This document shows positions 56,425-64,000 of a DNA stretch of 64,000 nt, piece after piece. The position numbers and the translations under genes were made by a program. This DNA comes from Mucilaginibacter_A sp041088075 (GTDB lineage: Bacteria; Bacteroidota; Bacteroidia; Sphingobacteriales; Sphingobacteriaceae), in assembly GCF_041088075.1 (NCBI RefSeq), contig NZ_JBGCVY010000033.1, positions 62,001-126,000 of the forward strand. Reading direction: 5' to 3'. The first letter of the stretch is position 1, and every line of letters starts with the position of its first letter. Below the pieces are notes generated by a model, which saw only the letters and a list, made by a program, of their open reading frames with translations, had not been told where the DNA came from and did no database searches.

Positions 56425-56493
56425 TCAAACCCGGCCTTTACCGCTAAAGTAAAAGTAAAAAAAGCCGAAAAAGAATGTGTTGTTAAAAGTCAT
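56425..56493 (-). CDS. pheA leader peptide, phenylalanine-rich
   Basis: A 22-codon frame: ATG at 56493, TGA at 56425-56427. The product begins MTFNNT, continues FFFGFFYFYF and ends SGKGRV: eight Phe and two Tyr codons, seven of the Phe in one run of ten residues. The stop lies next to GGCCGGG, the strand that can disrupt the downstream terminator. When charged tRNA-Phe is scarce the ribosome would stall before GGCCGGG, freeing it for antitermination; when Phe is plentiful it would cover it and the terminator would form. This is the classical attenuation layout; the mechanism here is inferred. Confidence 0.88.
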   Translation of the reverse strand: MTFNNTFFFGFFYFYFSGKGRV

Positions 56494-56634
56494 TGTTGTA
56501 TTGCGTTTTCAAATGTACACGGAAAAAGGAGAATGTCAAGAATTTTTTCAATTATTTTCTAATTCAGGAGAATGATAAACAAGATATACCAGCGAATTAT
56601 TGTATATTTAGTAATAAAATTACGTCAGTTCAAT

Positions 56635-56940
56635 ATGCATAACCCAGATACAACAGACACAAAATACAAAGCTTTACTTGTTGAAGCTATAAACAAGCTT
56701 GAAGATCTTAATAGCAGTATTTATAATTTGATTTTGAATTTGGCCATGCAAGGCGAGTTAAAAGAAGTTAATGATCTATTTAAAAACGGTGAAATTGTAA
56801 ATTTTAAATTTGATGATTTTAAAAACTTATCAGATCAGAATGTGCAACATTTGATTGAAATAATGACTTTTATTGATGAGAAATATCAGACTTTAAAAAA
56901 CATCAATGCAATTAGTGATGATGACCTTTTGCCTTTTTAA
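56635..56940 (+). CDS. Hypothetical protein, A/T-rich island
   Basis: A 101-residue soluble helical protein (ATG at 56635; an in-frame ATG at 56572 would add 21 residues resembling a poor membrane segment). Segments NKLEDLNSSIYNLILNLAMQ and KNLSDQNVQHLIEIMTFIDE are amphipathic helices. No family recognised. Its stop overlaps the stop of the convergent nuclease-like gene by 4 bases. Base composition is far more A/T-rich than the flanking aromatic genes. Confidence 0.55.
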   Translation: MHNPDTTDTKYKALLVEAINKLEDLNSSIYNLILNLAMQGELKEVNDLFKNGEIVNFKFDDFKNLSDQNVQHLIEIMTFIDEKYQTLKNINAISDDDLLPF

Positions 56941-57857
56941 TTTTCTATCGTTCTAACAAGAATGTCGTTATATGATTTCTTGATTAGCAATTTTATATCA
57001 TTATTAAAGTCTTCGTCTTTTTTAAGTTCTACAAAATATTGATTAGGATAGCGTTCATAATGAGATTTGACATTAGGGAAATTTGGAAAAGCACCTAAAT
57101 ATGTAAAATAAATTTTTAGTGAAGATTGACTAAAAGTGCAATAAGCAAAAACTTTTACTCTTTTACCATTTGGATTATTAAGAGAAAAATCTCGACTGGT
57201 ATATTTAATATCCTTATCATTTAAATCTAGCTCATACTTAAAATAATCATGTACATACTTTGCAATAAATAGTATTTTATCAGGTATCCCATTACCTCTT
57301 TGTTGTTTTTCATATTCATCCCAAGAAGAAAAACGAACCCTATTGAAAGACGATGCTTTTTTAGCGAAAGTTTCTACATCGTCAATAATTGTATCACCTG
57401 CTAAAAATTTAGCTTTAAGATCAGAATCAATATCGCTGCCGATCAGAATTCCGATCATTTTTTTACTTAAATATTTTTCACCAACATTATTTACTCTAAA
57501 AATTTCTTTTTTATTTTCAAAAATATTTAATGACCTCAAATAATCATGCAATTGGGATAAATGTTCTTCTCCAAGCTTACCTTTTTTCAATTCAACAACT
57601 GCTAAAAACTCTTCATCAGGTTTGTCTCCTTTAATATAGATAAGCATATCTAACCTGCCATCACTATTAGAGTCATTTCTTGCTCCTTTAATGTGTATTT
57701 GAGTTTGAATAACCTCGACTTTTGAATTAATATCACTAATACTTAAAATATCAGGATTTTCTATTAGAAAAGCTTCCATGTGCAACTCTGTTAAAAACAT
57801 TTTTGGTTCTAAGTCAATTTGAGTTGCATAAGCTTGTTTAAATAATTTTATACTCAT
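56937..57857 (-). CDS. PD-(D/E)XK nuclease-like protein (NucS/DUF91-like)
   Basis: A 306-residue protein. Near residues 29-37 is EAFLIENPDIL, and further on SDGRLDMLIYIKGDKPDEEF followed by LAVVELKKGKLGEEHLSQLHDYLRS. The D...ELKK spacing is a PD-(D/E)XK nuclease core, and the first helix resembles the NucS/DUF91 group. The C-terminal half (VFAYCTFSQSSLKIYFTYLG) is not recognised. It may be a restriction-like or defence nuclease, or a partner of an unseen gene. Strongly A/T-rich, consistent with acquisition by transfer. Convergent with the gene at 56635. Confidence 0.7.
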   Translation of the reverse strand: MSIKLFKQAYATQIDLEPKMFLTELHMEAFLIENPDILSISDINSKVEVIQTQIHIKGARNDSNSDGRLDMLIYIKGDKPDEEFLAVVELKKGKLGEEHLSQLHDYLRSLNIFENKKEIFRVNNVGEKYLSKKMIGILIGSDIDSDLKAKFLAGDTIIDDVETFAKKASSFNRVRFSSWDEYEKQQRGNGIPDKILFIAKYVHDYFKYELDLNDKDIKYTSRDFSLNNPNGKRVKVFAYCTFSQSSLKIYFTYLGAFPNFPNVKSHYERYPNQYFVELKKDEDFNNDIKLLIKKSYNDILVRTIEN

Positions 57858-57955
57858 AAATGGTTTTAATTTCTTCCAATATACTGAAAATCTTATTTAA
57901 ATTTAACTAATAATTATATTGAAGAACTTAACAATCATTATTCATAGAAATTTTT

Positions 57956-58246
57956 ATGGGAAACGTTTTTGACAAAGAAGGCAACGAGCTAAAAACGCCT
58001 ACTGCTTTTCATCCGGGAGAGTTTTTATTGGAAGAGATAGAAGAACGGAAACTTAAAAAAGCCGATTTTGCACGTACGATAGGCTTGCTTCCTGGCCATT
58101 TAAGCGAATTGTTTAAAGGTAAACGTAATATCAATGCACGTTTAGCCATAAGGTTGGAAAAAGCGTTGGACGTAAGTGCAGAATATTGGTTGGGCCTGCA
58201 GTCAACTTATGATTTGGCATCAGCGCGTGAATTGGAAAGTGCCTGA
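57956..58246 (+). CDS. HigA-type addiction-module antitoxin, apparently orphan
   Basis: A 96-residue helix-turn-helix protein: TAFHPGEFLLEEIEERKLKK, then ADFARTIGLLPGHLSELFKG and KRNINARLAIRLEKALDVSA, the HigA/VapI signature. A HigB toxin normally precedes it, but the 98-base gap before it has no such gene, and the nuclease-like gene upstream is on the other strand. It may be an orphan, or it may regulate the island. A 12-mer (58267-58278) follows the stop by 20 bases. Confidence 0.85.
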   Translation: MGNVFDKEGNELKTPTAFHPGEFLLEEIEERKLKKADFARTIGLLPGHLSELFKGKRNINARLAIRLEKALDVSAEYWLGLQSTYDLASARELESA

Positions 58247-58266
58247 TTATTTGAACAGTTCTAATA

Positions 58267-58278
58267 ATGCTTCTTTTA
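58267..58278 (-). repeat. 12-mer between convergent genes
   Basis: ATGCTTCTTTTA then TCGCTATAAATTTAC, the stop of the desaturase gene beginning 4 bases later. Confidence 0.75.
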
Positions 58279-58281
58279 TCG

Positions 58282-59196
58282 CTATAAATTTACTCCGCCT
58301 GCTTCAACCCCCGCATAATACTCCTTTTGCATCACCTTGGCAATTTGCGTGCTGCCATCGTGGCTCCAGCCTGGAGGCATCACCAAATATTTAATTTTAG
58401 ATGTAAAAGTGGGTGCTTTTTTTACATCAATAATTAAAGCTTTCCATTCGTGAAAGATGATGTTTACCGCGCCCATATCTTCCGGTTGTGTGGTTAAACC
58501 GTATTTGATAGGTTCGGGCAAATTTTCCTGAAAAGTGCCAAACAGCCGATCCCAGATGATAAACATCATGCCCATGTTTTTATCCAAATAAGGTACGTTG
58601 GAAGCATGATGGATGCGGTGGTGTGCCGGCGTTACAAAAATCAAGCTGTACCATTTCGGGAAGTTAATTTCGACTTGCGTATGCACTAAATTACCGTAAA
58701 GCTGCGTGAGTAAATAAGCATACAAAATATCTATGGCCGAAAAACCCATTAGCGCGAGCGGCAAATAAAAGAAAACGCGATAAAAAGGTTCAAAAACGGT
58801 GGAGCGGAAACCGGTGGTCAGGTTAAAATGTTCGGAGGAATGGTGCGTTACGTGCATCGCCCAAAACAGGCGGCAATAATGGCCCACATAATGCAAAACC
58901 CAGTACAAAAAATCCTGCGTTGCCACCAGCACAAACCAGTACAAAAACACGTTTTTAATCTCGAAAAAGCGGAACTGGTAAAAGTAATTCAGCACAAAAA
59001 ACGTAGCGCCTTTTACAATCAGGTTGATAAAAAACGTAAGCGTGGTTAAATAAATATTGGTCCAGGTATCGCGTTTTTCGTACAGTTTGCGGTCTTCGCG
59101 GTAGCTGAAATACATTTCAACCAGCGTTAAAACGATCAGCAGGGCAAATAAACCGGCGGCAGCTCCATTTTTAAGGTCTAAACCCAAGTTTGGCAT
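58282..59196 (-). CDS. Sterol desaturase / fatty-acid hydroxylase family protein
   Basis: A 304-residue integral membrane di-iron oxygenase. The histidine clusters are HYVGHYC, HVTHHSSEHFN and HRIHHAS, in four-plus hydrophobic segments. ATG at 59196 (PNLGLDLKNGAAAGLFALLI) is used; this start lies within the end of aroB (26-base overlap), so the two are translationally coupled. The substrate could be a lipid head group or fatty acid; bacterial members are diverse. Confidence 0.85.
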   Translation of the reverse strand: MPNLGLDLKNGAAAGLFALLIVLTLVEMYFSYREDRKLYEKRDTWTNIYLTTLTFFINLIVKGATFFVLNYFYQFRFFEIKNVFLYWFVLVATQDFLYWVLHYVGHYCRLFWAMHVTHHSSEHFNLTTGFRSTVFEPFYRVFFYLPLALMGFSAIDILYAYLLTQLYGNLVHTQVEINFPKWYSLIFVTPAHHRIHHASNVPYLDKNMGMMFIIWDRLFGTFQENLPEPIKYGLTTQPEDMGAVNIIFHEWKALIIDVKKAPTFTSKIKYLVMPPGWSHDGSTQIAKVMQKEYYAGVEAGGVNL

Positions 59197-60253
59197 GATA
59201 AGATTTCTGGTAAGCAAATAAACTTCTGCAAAGTTCCTCTTCGTTGCAGAAACAATCAATAGCGCATTGTCCAATCTGCGTCAATAATGAGCAGTTGATT
59301 TTCCCCGAATTGTTCTTTTTATCGCTTTTCATCAGTTCAATCAAAGCTGGAACGGATACTTCTTTTATCGTATATTTTTCATAAAACCGGCCCAAAGTTT
59401 CCATAATTTCGACCAGTTCGGCGGCAGTCAGTTCTGTTTTTTCGACCGATAAAAACGCTTCGCAAACCATGCCAATGGCAATGGCTTCGCCGTGTGTGAG
59501 CGGCATCGCATCGTGTTGTAAAGAATAACTTTCGATGGCATGGCCAACGGTATGGCCAAAATTCAGAATCTTGCGCAAGCCTTTTTCTTCCGGGTCTTGC
59601 TTCACCACTTCGTTTTTGATGGTGATGGAATGGTAAATTAACTCAGGGTCAATCGTTTCCGGCGATGCTTCTTTTAGCAGGTCAAAATAAGCGCGGTCGG
59701 AAATCAAGCCGTGTTTCAGCATTTCGGCAAAACCGGAAATGAGCTGGCGTTTCGGCAACGTGCGCAGGAAAAAAGTATCGATAAAAACAGCATTCGGTTG
59801 AGCAAACGTGCCAATGATGTTTTTAAGGTGGTCCATATCAATGCCGGTTTTGCCGCCCACAGAAGCATCCACTTGCGCAAGCAACGTGGTCGGGATCTGC
59901 ACAAAATCAATCCCTCGTTTAAAAGTGGATGCCGCAAAACCGCCAATGTCCGTAATCACGCCGCCGCCAACATTGATGAGCAAGCTGTTGCGGTCGGCAC
60001 CAAAATCAATCAGCATGCGCCAAATACCGATGCAAAAATCAATCGTTTTGTTGATTTCGCCGGAGGTAATCTCGATCAAATCATATTCCGAAATCTGCAA
60101 CTGACTGATCAACAGCGGCAGGCAATGTTTTTCGGTTTGTTCGTCCACCAAAAAAAATACTTTGCTGTAGTTTCCCTGCTGGATAAACTGGTTCAACGCG
60201 GCAAAATCATCATTAAAAACAATTGGGTAGGAGATGCTTTGTATGGTTTCCAT
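59171..60253 (-). CDS. aroB: 3-dehydroquinate synthase
   Basis: A 360-residue NAD- and metal-dependent enzyme of the shikimate pathway. NVGGGVITDIGGFAASTFKR, PTTLLAQVDASVGGKTGIDM and NFGHTVGHAIESYS are diagnostic. Three interspersed words lie inside: 59356-59367 (sister), 59665-59676 (LLKEAS) and 59782-59793 (ACAG type), the densest cluster in any gene here; all are in normal family positions and do not shorten it. Third in the minus-strand order S4 protein, aroB, desaturase, and separate from the pheA operon. Confidence 0.95.
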   Translation of the reverse strand: METIQSISYPIVFNDDFAALNQFIQQGNYSKVFFLVDEQTEKHCLPLLISQLQISEYDLIEITSGEINKTIDFCIGIWRMLIDFGADRNSLLINVGGGVITDIGGFAASTFKRGIDFVQIPTTLLAQVDASVGGKTGIDMDHLKNIIGTFAQPNAVFIDTFFLRTLPKRQLISGFAEMLKHGLISDRAYFDLLKEASPETIDPELIYHSITIKNEVVKQDPEEKGLRKILNFGHTVGHAIESYSLQHDAMPLTHGEAIAIGMVCEAFLSVEKTELTAAELVEIMETLGRFYEKYTIKEVSVPALIELMKSDKKNNSGKINCSLLTQIGQCAIDCFCNEEELCRSLFAYQKSYHAKLGFRP

Positions 60254-60255
60254 GT

Positions 60256-60462
60256 TTATTTTACTACGATTTTTTTGCCGTCGAATTCCACATGGTCGCC
60301 AACTTTTATCTTTAAACGCTTCCGAAAATCAACCTCGCCATTATACTTCACCAAACCTTCGGAAACCACGATTTGTGCTTCGCCGCCGCTTTGCACTAAG
60401 TTGGTGGCTTTTAACAATTGGATCAGCGGGATAAATTCGCCCTGTAATTTAAATTCGATCAT
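60256..60462 (-). CDS. RNA-binding S4-domain protein
   Basis: A 68-residue single S4 domain of the YaaA/RlbA-like group: LIQLLKATNLVQSGGEAQIV and YNGEVDFRKRLKIKVGDHVE. It is 2 bases upstream of aroB on the same strand. Such small S4 proteins bind rRNA or tRNA; the exact target is unknown. Divergent from proline dehydrogenase. Confidence 0.9.
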   Translation of the reverse strand: MIEFKLQGEFIPLIQLLKATNLVQSGGEAQIVVSEGLVKYNGEVDFRKRLKIKVGDHVEFDGKKIVVK

Positions 60463-60530
60463 AAGCCTGCAAAAATATAAAATTGCTGCCAGCCAACGTT
60501 ATTCTGTTGTTCAAACCTTAATTTTGTGTT

Positions 60531-61736
60531 ATGGAAATTCCCGCGCCGCACCAAACAACGCTTAAAAGTACGCCTTTATCTTTCGAAAATACCGCAATTG
60601 CTTTTCGCCACGCGGATAATGCCGATTTGAAACGTGCGTACTGGCTGTTCAAAATCATCAATTTAAATTTTTTGGTAAAGATTGGCCCGCCGTTGACCAA
60701 CTTCGCTTTTCGCATCGGTTTGCCCATTAAACCCATCGTAAAAGCAACCATCTTTAAACAGTTTTGCGGCGGGGAAACCATTGCCGAGTGTGAACCGGCA
60801 ATCCGAAATTTGCAATCAGGAAACGTGGGGACAATTCTCGATTATTCGGTGGAAGGCGAAAATGAAGAAGCCGTTTTTGATGAAACGCGCGACCAGATTA
60901 TCGCCACGATAAAAAGGGCAAAAGGCGATGCAGCAATCCCGTTAACGGTTTTTAAAGTTACCGGCGTGGGCAGTTTTGAATTGTTGGAAAAAGCGGATGC
61001 CGGTTTAACTTTTTCTGCGGAGGAAGAAATCGCCTGGCAACGTGTTTTTGACCGCGTGGATTTGATCTGCAAAACCGCTTTTGACCTGGATGTTCCGGTG
61101 ATGATTGATGCCGAAGAAACCTGGATCCAACGTACGATTGATTTGCTGGCACTGAATATGATGCGGCAGTACAACCAAAAAAAGTTGATCGTTTACAACA
61201 CGTACCAGCTTTACCGGCACGATAAATTGGTGTCGTTGCAGGCAGATTATGCCGATGCTTTAAAAGAAGGTTTTTTGCTGGGCGCGAAATTGGTGCGCGG
61301 CGCTTATATGGAAAAAGAAAACCGCCGGGCCGTAGAAAAAGGTTATCCAACACTAATTCAACCTAACAAAGCAGCTACCGACCGTGATTATGATTTGGCG
61401 GTACGTTTTTGTGTGAAAAATATTGACCGGATTGCTTTTGTTGCCGGCACGCACAACGAGCAAAGCTGTAAACTGCTGGCCGATTTGCTGAACGAACACC
61501 AGATTGGCCACAACCATCCGCATGTTTATTTTTCGCAACTGCTGGGCATGAGCGATAATTTAAGTTTTAACCTTTCTCACGCCGGTTACAACGTGGCCAA
61601 GTACGTGCCTTTTGGGCCGGTAAAAGCCGTATTGCCGTACTTGTTCCGCCGGGCGCAGGAAAACACGGCCATTGCCGGGCAAACCAGCCGCGAGTTGGGT
61701 TTGATCAGCAAAGAGAAAAAACGAAGAAGGATTTAG
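60531..61736 (+). CDS. Proline dehydrogenase
   Basis: A 401-residue monofunctional FAD proline dehydrogenase, a TIM barrel oxidising proline to pyrroline-5-carboxylate. VMIDAEETWIQRTIDLLALN, KLVRGAYMEKENRRAVEKGY, GTHNEQS and YLFRRAQENTAIAGQTSREL are standard. No P5C dehydrogenase domain is attached. Single gene; the ATG at 60531 follows a 68-base divergent gap. Confidence 0.93.
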   Translation: MEIPAPHQTTLKSTPLSFENTAIAFRHADNADLKRAYWLFKIINLNFLVKIGPPLTNFAFRIGLPIKPIVKATIFKQFCGGETIAECEPAIRNLQSGNVGTILDYSVEGENEEAVFDETRDQIIATIKRAKGDAAIPLTVFKVTGVGSFELLEKADAGLTFSAEEEIAWQRVFDRVDLICKTAFDLDVPVMIDAEETWIQRTIDLLALNMMRQYNQKKLIVYNTYQLYRHDKLVSLQADYADALKEGFLLGAKLVRGAYMEKENRRAVEKGYPTLIQPNKAATDRDYDLAVRFCVKNIDRIAFVAGTHNEQSCKLLADLLNEHQIGHNHPHVYFSQLLGMSDNLSFNLSHAGYNVAKYVPFGPVKAVLPYLFRRAQENTAIAGQTSRELGLISKEKKRRRI

Positions 61737-61739
61737 GCG

Positions 61740-61751
61740 ATACTGTTTTTA
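61740..61751 (-). repeat. ACAG-type 12-mer after proline dehydrogenase
   Basis: ATACTGTTTTTA with ACCGGCAAAAAATCTGTGG after it, three bases past the stop codon. Confidence 0.7.
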
Positions 61752-61810
61752 CCGGCAAAAAATCTGTGGCGTAAATAATTATCTTTGGCGATGCTCATTC
61801 CGCAGGTTAA

Positions 61811-63526
61811 ATGAAGGATTTGATGACGGAGAGAAAAACTTCTTCGGATAAAACCGTCCTGTATTTTTTGCTGGTTTGGGGCCTGGCCAACCTCGTGCAA
61901 AGCTATTTTACCGAATTGCACCCGGACGAAGCTTACTACTGGCTTTACTCGCGTTTTTTGGATTGGGGCTATTTTGATCATCCGCCGATGGTTGCGCTGT
62001 TTATCCGCACCGGCGATTCCTTGTTTCATAACGAACTTAGTTTGCGTTTGCTTACTGTTTTTAGCAGCACTTTTTCGTGGTGGCTTTTGTGGCAGATTGT
62101 TAAAAAATATCAGGTAGAAGCCAGGTGGTTTGTGCTGGTTGTCAGCTCCGTTTCCATCTTTCACATCTTCGGTTTTACCACCACGCCGGATGCGCCGCTG
62201 TTCTTTTTCAGCACCTTGTTCTACTTCTTTTACCAGCAATATTTAGAAAAAGACAAACCGCTTTTTGCCATTCTGCTTAGTTTGTCGTTGGCCGGTGCCT
62301 TGTACAGTAAATACCACGCCGTTTTGTTGGTGGTTTTTACGCTGATGGCCAACCCAAAACTGTTCCGCCGGAAATCTTTCTGGCTGGTTGCCGCGCTTAC
62401 GCTGATACTGTTTTTACCACATGTTTTTTGGCAAATCAGCCACGGTTTTCCTTCGGTGAAATACCATTTGTTTGAACGTTCGGCCACACATTACCGATTT
62501 GAGTTTACAGGTTTATTTTTGATCGGGCAATTGTTTATGGCCGGCCCATTGGTAAGCTGGTTTTGGTACAAGCAGATTGCACGTTTCCGTTCAACCGATA
62601 TTTTTACCCGGACACTGCTGTTTAATTTTGTAGGAACCTTGCTTTTTTTTCTGGCCAATACTTTAAAAGTTGCCGTACAGCCGCATTGGACGCTGATCGG
62701 GTTTCTGCCCTTTGTGCTATTGGTTTCCATTTCCCTTCAAAACAAACCGAAACCAAAGTGGCTGCAACCGCTTTTGTATATTAACCTGTTGCTTTTACTG
62801 TTGATGCGTTTGGGCTTGATGGTGAAAAACCCAGTCAGCATGAAAATTGGCGTGGTAAAAAGCTATTTTGGAAACCCGGAATGGACGGAAACCATCCGAA
62901 AAAAAGCCGGGAACGCGCCGGTTATTTTCCCGGATAATTTTCAAAACCCGTCCTGGTACAGTTATTACAGCAACTCGCTTCGAGGTTTTGCTTACGATTC
63001 GCGTTTTTACCGCCGCACACAATTTGACATTTGGCCGCTGGAAGACAGTTTGCAGCAAAAACGGGTTTATTACGTAACCGACCAACCTTTACAACAAATT
63101 AAAAACGATACTTTAAACACGGCAAAAGGCGTTTTTTATGGTGCCTGGATTGACCAGTTGCGCACATATCAAAAAATTTTGGTCGAAGCAAACGTCAAGG
63201 AAATTCAAACTTTTCCAGGAAAAACGATTCATCTCAACTTAAAAATTACAAACCCTTACACCAAACCGGTTAATTTTAGCAACGCCAGCCAGCAGCACAA
63301 AGTGGTTTTACGCGCTTATTTGATGCAGGAAGATTCGGTTTTGAGCAACCAGTTGGCTCCATCAAACTTCAACCAAATCCAGCTAAAACCCGGCGAAAGT
63401 AAATTTTTACCTTTTGATTTAAAATTGCCTTTGCAAAAAGGAAATTACACACTTTTGTTTTCTGTTATCACGCCTCCGTTTGCCGGTCCGCGCAGCAGTC
63501 CGTTTATCCAAATCCACGTTCAATAA
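61811..63526 (+). CDS. GT39-type membrane glycosyltransferase
   Basis: A 571-residue polytopic membrane protein of the ArnT/PMT (GT39) type. After the first helix comes TELHPDEAYYWLYSRFLDWG with the acidic DE and YFDHPPMVALFI, the first external loop signature. About eight to ten hydrophobic segments follow, including FLLVWGLANLVQSY and LFIGQLFMAGPLVSWFW. The C-terminal soluble part is not recognised. It would use a lipid-linked sugar donor; acceptor unknown. An ACAG-type 12-mer (62405-62416) lies within a membrane segment. The next gene starts 6 bases later. Confidence 0.85.
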   Translation: MKDLMTERKTSSDKTVLYFLLVWGLANLVQSYFTELHPDEAYYWLYSRFLDWGYFDHPPMVALFIRTGDSLFHNELSLRLLTVFSSTFSWWLLWQIVKKYQVEARWFVLVVSSVSIFHIFGFTTTPDAPLFFFSTLFYFFYQQYLEKDKPLFAILLSLSLAGALYSKYHAVLLVVFTLMANPKLFRRKSFWLVAALTLILFLPHVFWQISHGFPSVKYHLFERSATHYRFEFTGLFLIGQLFMAGPLVSWFWYKQIARFRSTDIFTRTLLFNFVGTLLFFLANTLKVAVQPHWTLIGFLPFVLLVSISLQNKPKPKWLQPLLYINLLLLLLMRLGLMVKNPVSMKIGVVKSYFGNPEWTETIRKKAGNAPVIFPDNFQNPSWYSYYSNSLRGFAYDSRFYRRTQFDIWPLEDSLQQKRVYYVTDQPLQQIKNDTLNTAKGVFYGAWIDQLRTYQKILVEANVKEIQTFPGKTIHLNLKITNPYTKPVNFSNASQQHKVVLRAYLMQEDSVLSNQLAPSNFNQIQLKPGESKFLPFDLKLPLQKGNYTLLFSVITPPFAGPRSSPFIQIHVQ

Positions 63527-63532
63527 TTTGCC

Positions 63533-64000
63533 ATGAATACAACTTTACGTTCCTGTTTATTTTTTGCCCTGATGCTTCTTTTAGGCACTAAAAATTGTGC
63601 TGCCCAAAACCTCGACATCCATTTTAACGGGTTTGGTTTTATGGACAACCGCGAATACCGTGCTTTTGAAGACCGTTCGCACACGTATTCGGGCGCACGT
63701 GTAGCTTTGGATTTGGGCGTGAACCTGGATTCGGTGAACCATTTTCGTTTCGGGGTGAATGGCATCCACGAGTTTGGCGCCAATCCGTTTTTTTTGAAAG
63801 CCGACCCCGTCATCTACTATAATTTTACCGGTAAAAAAGGCTGGACGTTTGATATCGGTTCTTTTCCGCGCGAAGGTTTGATCACCGATTATCCGATTGC
63901 CCTGCTCAACGATACTTTACTTTATTACCGGCCGAACATCCAGGGTTTGCTCACCAGCTACCAAAGCCCCTGGGGAAAGGAAACGATTTGGATTGACTGG
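63533..64000 (+). CDS. Secreted hypothetical protein, cut by window edge
   Basis: The visible 156 residues begin with a signal peptide (LRSCLFFALMLLLGTKNCAA, then Q), followed by FGFMDNREYRAFEDRSHTYS and WTFDIGSFPREG, beta-strand patterns like an outer-membrane barrel. A 12-mer (63572-63583) encodes part of the signal peptide (LMLLLG) and is followed by its A/T box ACTAAAAATTGTGC. It directly follows the GT39 gene, so they are likely co-transcribed. The C-terminus is missing; function unknown. Confidence 0.7.
   Translation, partial: MNTTLRSCLFFALMLLLGTKNCAAQNLDIHFNGFGFMDNREYRAFEDRSHTYSGARVALDLGVNLDSVNHFRFGVNGIHEFGANPFFLKADPVIYYNFTGKKGWTFDIGSFPREGLITDYPIALLNDTLLYYRPNIQGLLTSYQSPWGKETIWIDW

Overview
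The window comes from a Bacteroidetes chromosome, most likely a Sphingobacteriaceae member of the Mucilaginibacter/Pedobacter type. Support for this: two SusC/SusD outer-membrane pairs, GH29 and GH97 glycosidases, a fused alpha/beta 2-oxoacid dehydrogenase E1, a DAHP synthase fused to chorismate mutase, a DUF1573 protein, and a tmRNA whose tag ends in the Bacteroidetes form GENNYALAA. No transposase, integrase, phage gene, rRNA or tRNA was seen.

Layout. 0-8.3 kb: a DUF559 fragment, a BtuF-like binding protein joined to PPK2, a DUF433/DUF5615 toxin-antitoxin pair, an old-yellow-enzyme reductase, an alpha-L-fucosidase, an aquaporin/metallo-hydrolase pair and an orphan gene (7797-8315). 8.3-19.9 kb: a duplicated unit of two susD-susC pairs separated by repeat islands, with a decayed copy of the orphan gene in the second island. 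19.9-25.4 kb: a KirBac potassium channel, a repeat island, then trpD-trpF-trpB-trpA. 25.4-33.8 kb: small proteins, ssb, and gltB-gltD. 33.9-45.1 kb: methyltransferase, DUF2130, a large phosphoesterase lipoprotein, aldo/keto reductase, DUF2278, GH97. 45.2-50.1 kb: tmRNA, aminotransferase, DUF1573, E1 dehydrogenase. 50.2-51.2 kb: an Xre/RES toxin-antitoxin pair. 51.9-56.5 kb: a minus-strand operon pheA, aroG-chorismate mutase, aroA, aroC, preceded by a clear phenylalanine-rich leader peptide and attenuator. 56.6-58.2 kb: an AT-rich island with a PD-(D/E)XK-like nuclease and an orphan HigA. 58.3-64 kb: sterol desaturase-like enzyme, aroB, an S4 protein, proline dehydrogenase, a GT39 glycosyltransferase, and the start of a secreted protein.

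The most unusual property is an interspersed 12-base word, TAAAAGAAGCAT, with sister forms ending GTAT or carrying ACAG. By hand I find 47 exact copies of the main form and about 27 of the sisters in 64 kb. They lie between genes as inverted pairs (30, 44 or about 91-98 bp) and also inside conserved genes in several reading frames, without disrupting them. Many copies are bipartite, with an A/T box (AAAAATTGGTG or its complement) 5-7 bases away. This resembles the architecture of DNA uptake signal sequences in other phyla; a mobile palindrome family is the main alternative. The second striking element is the pheA leader/attenuator.
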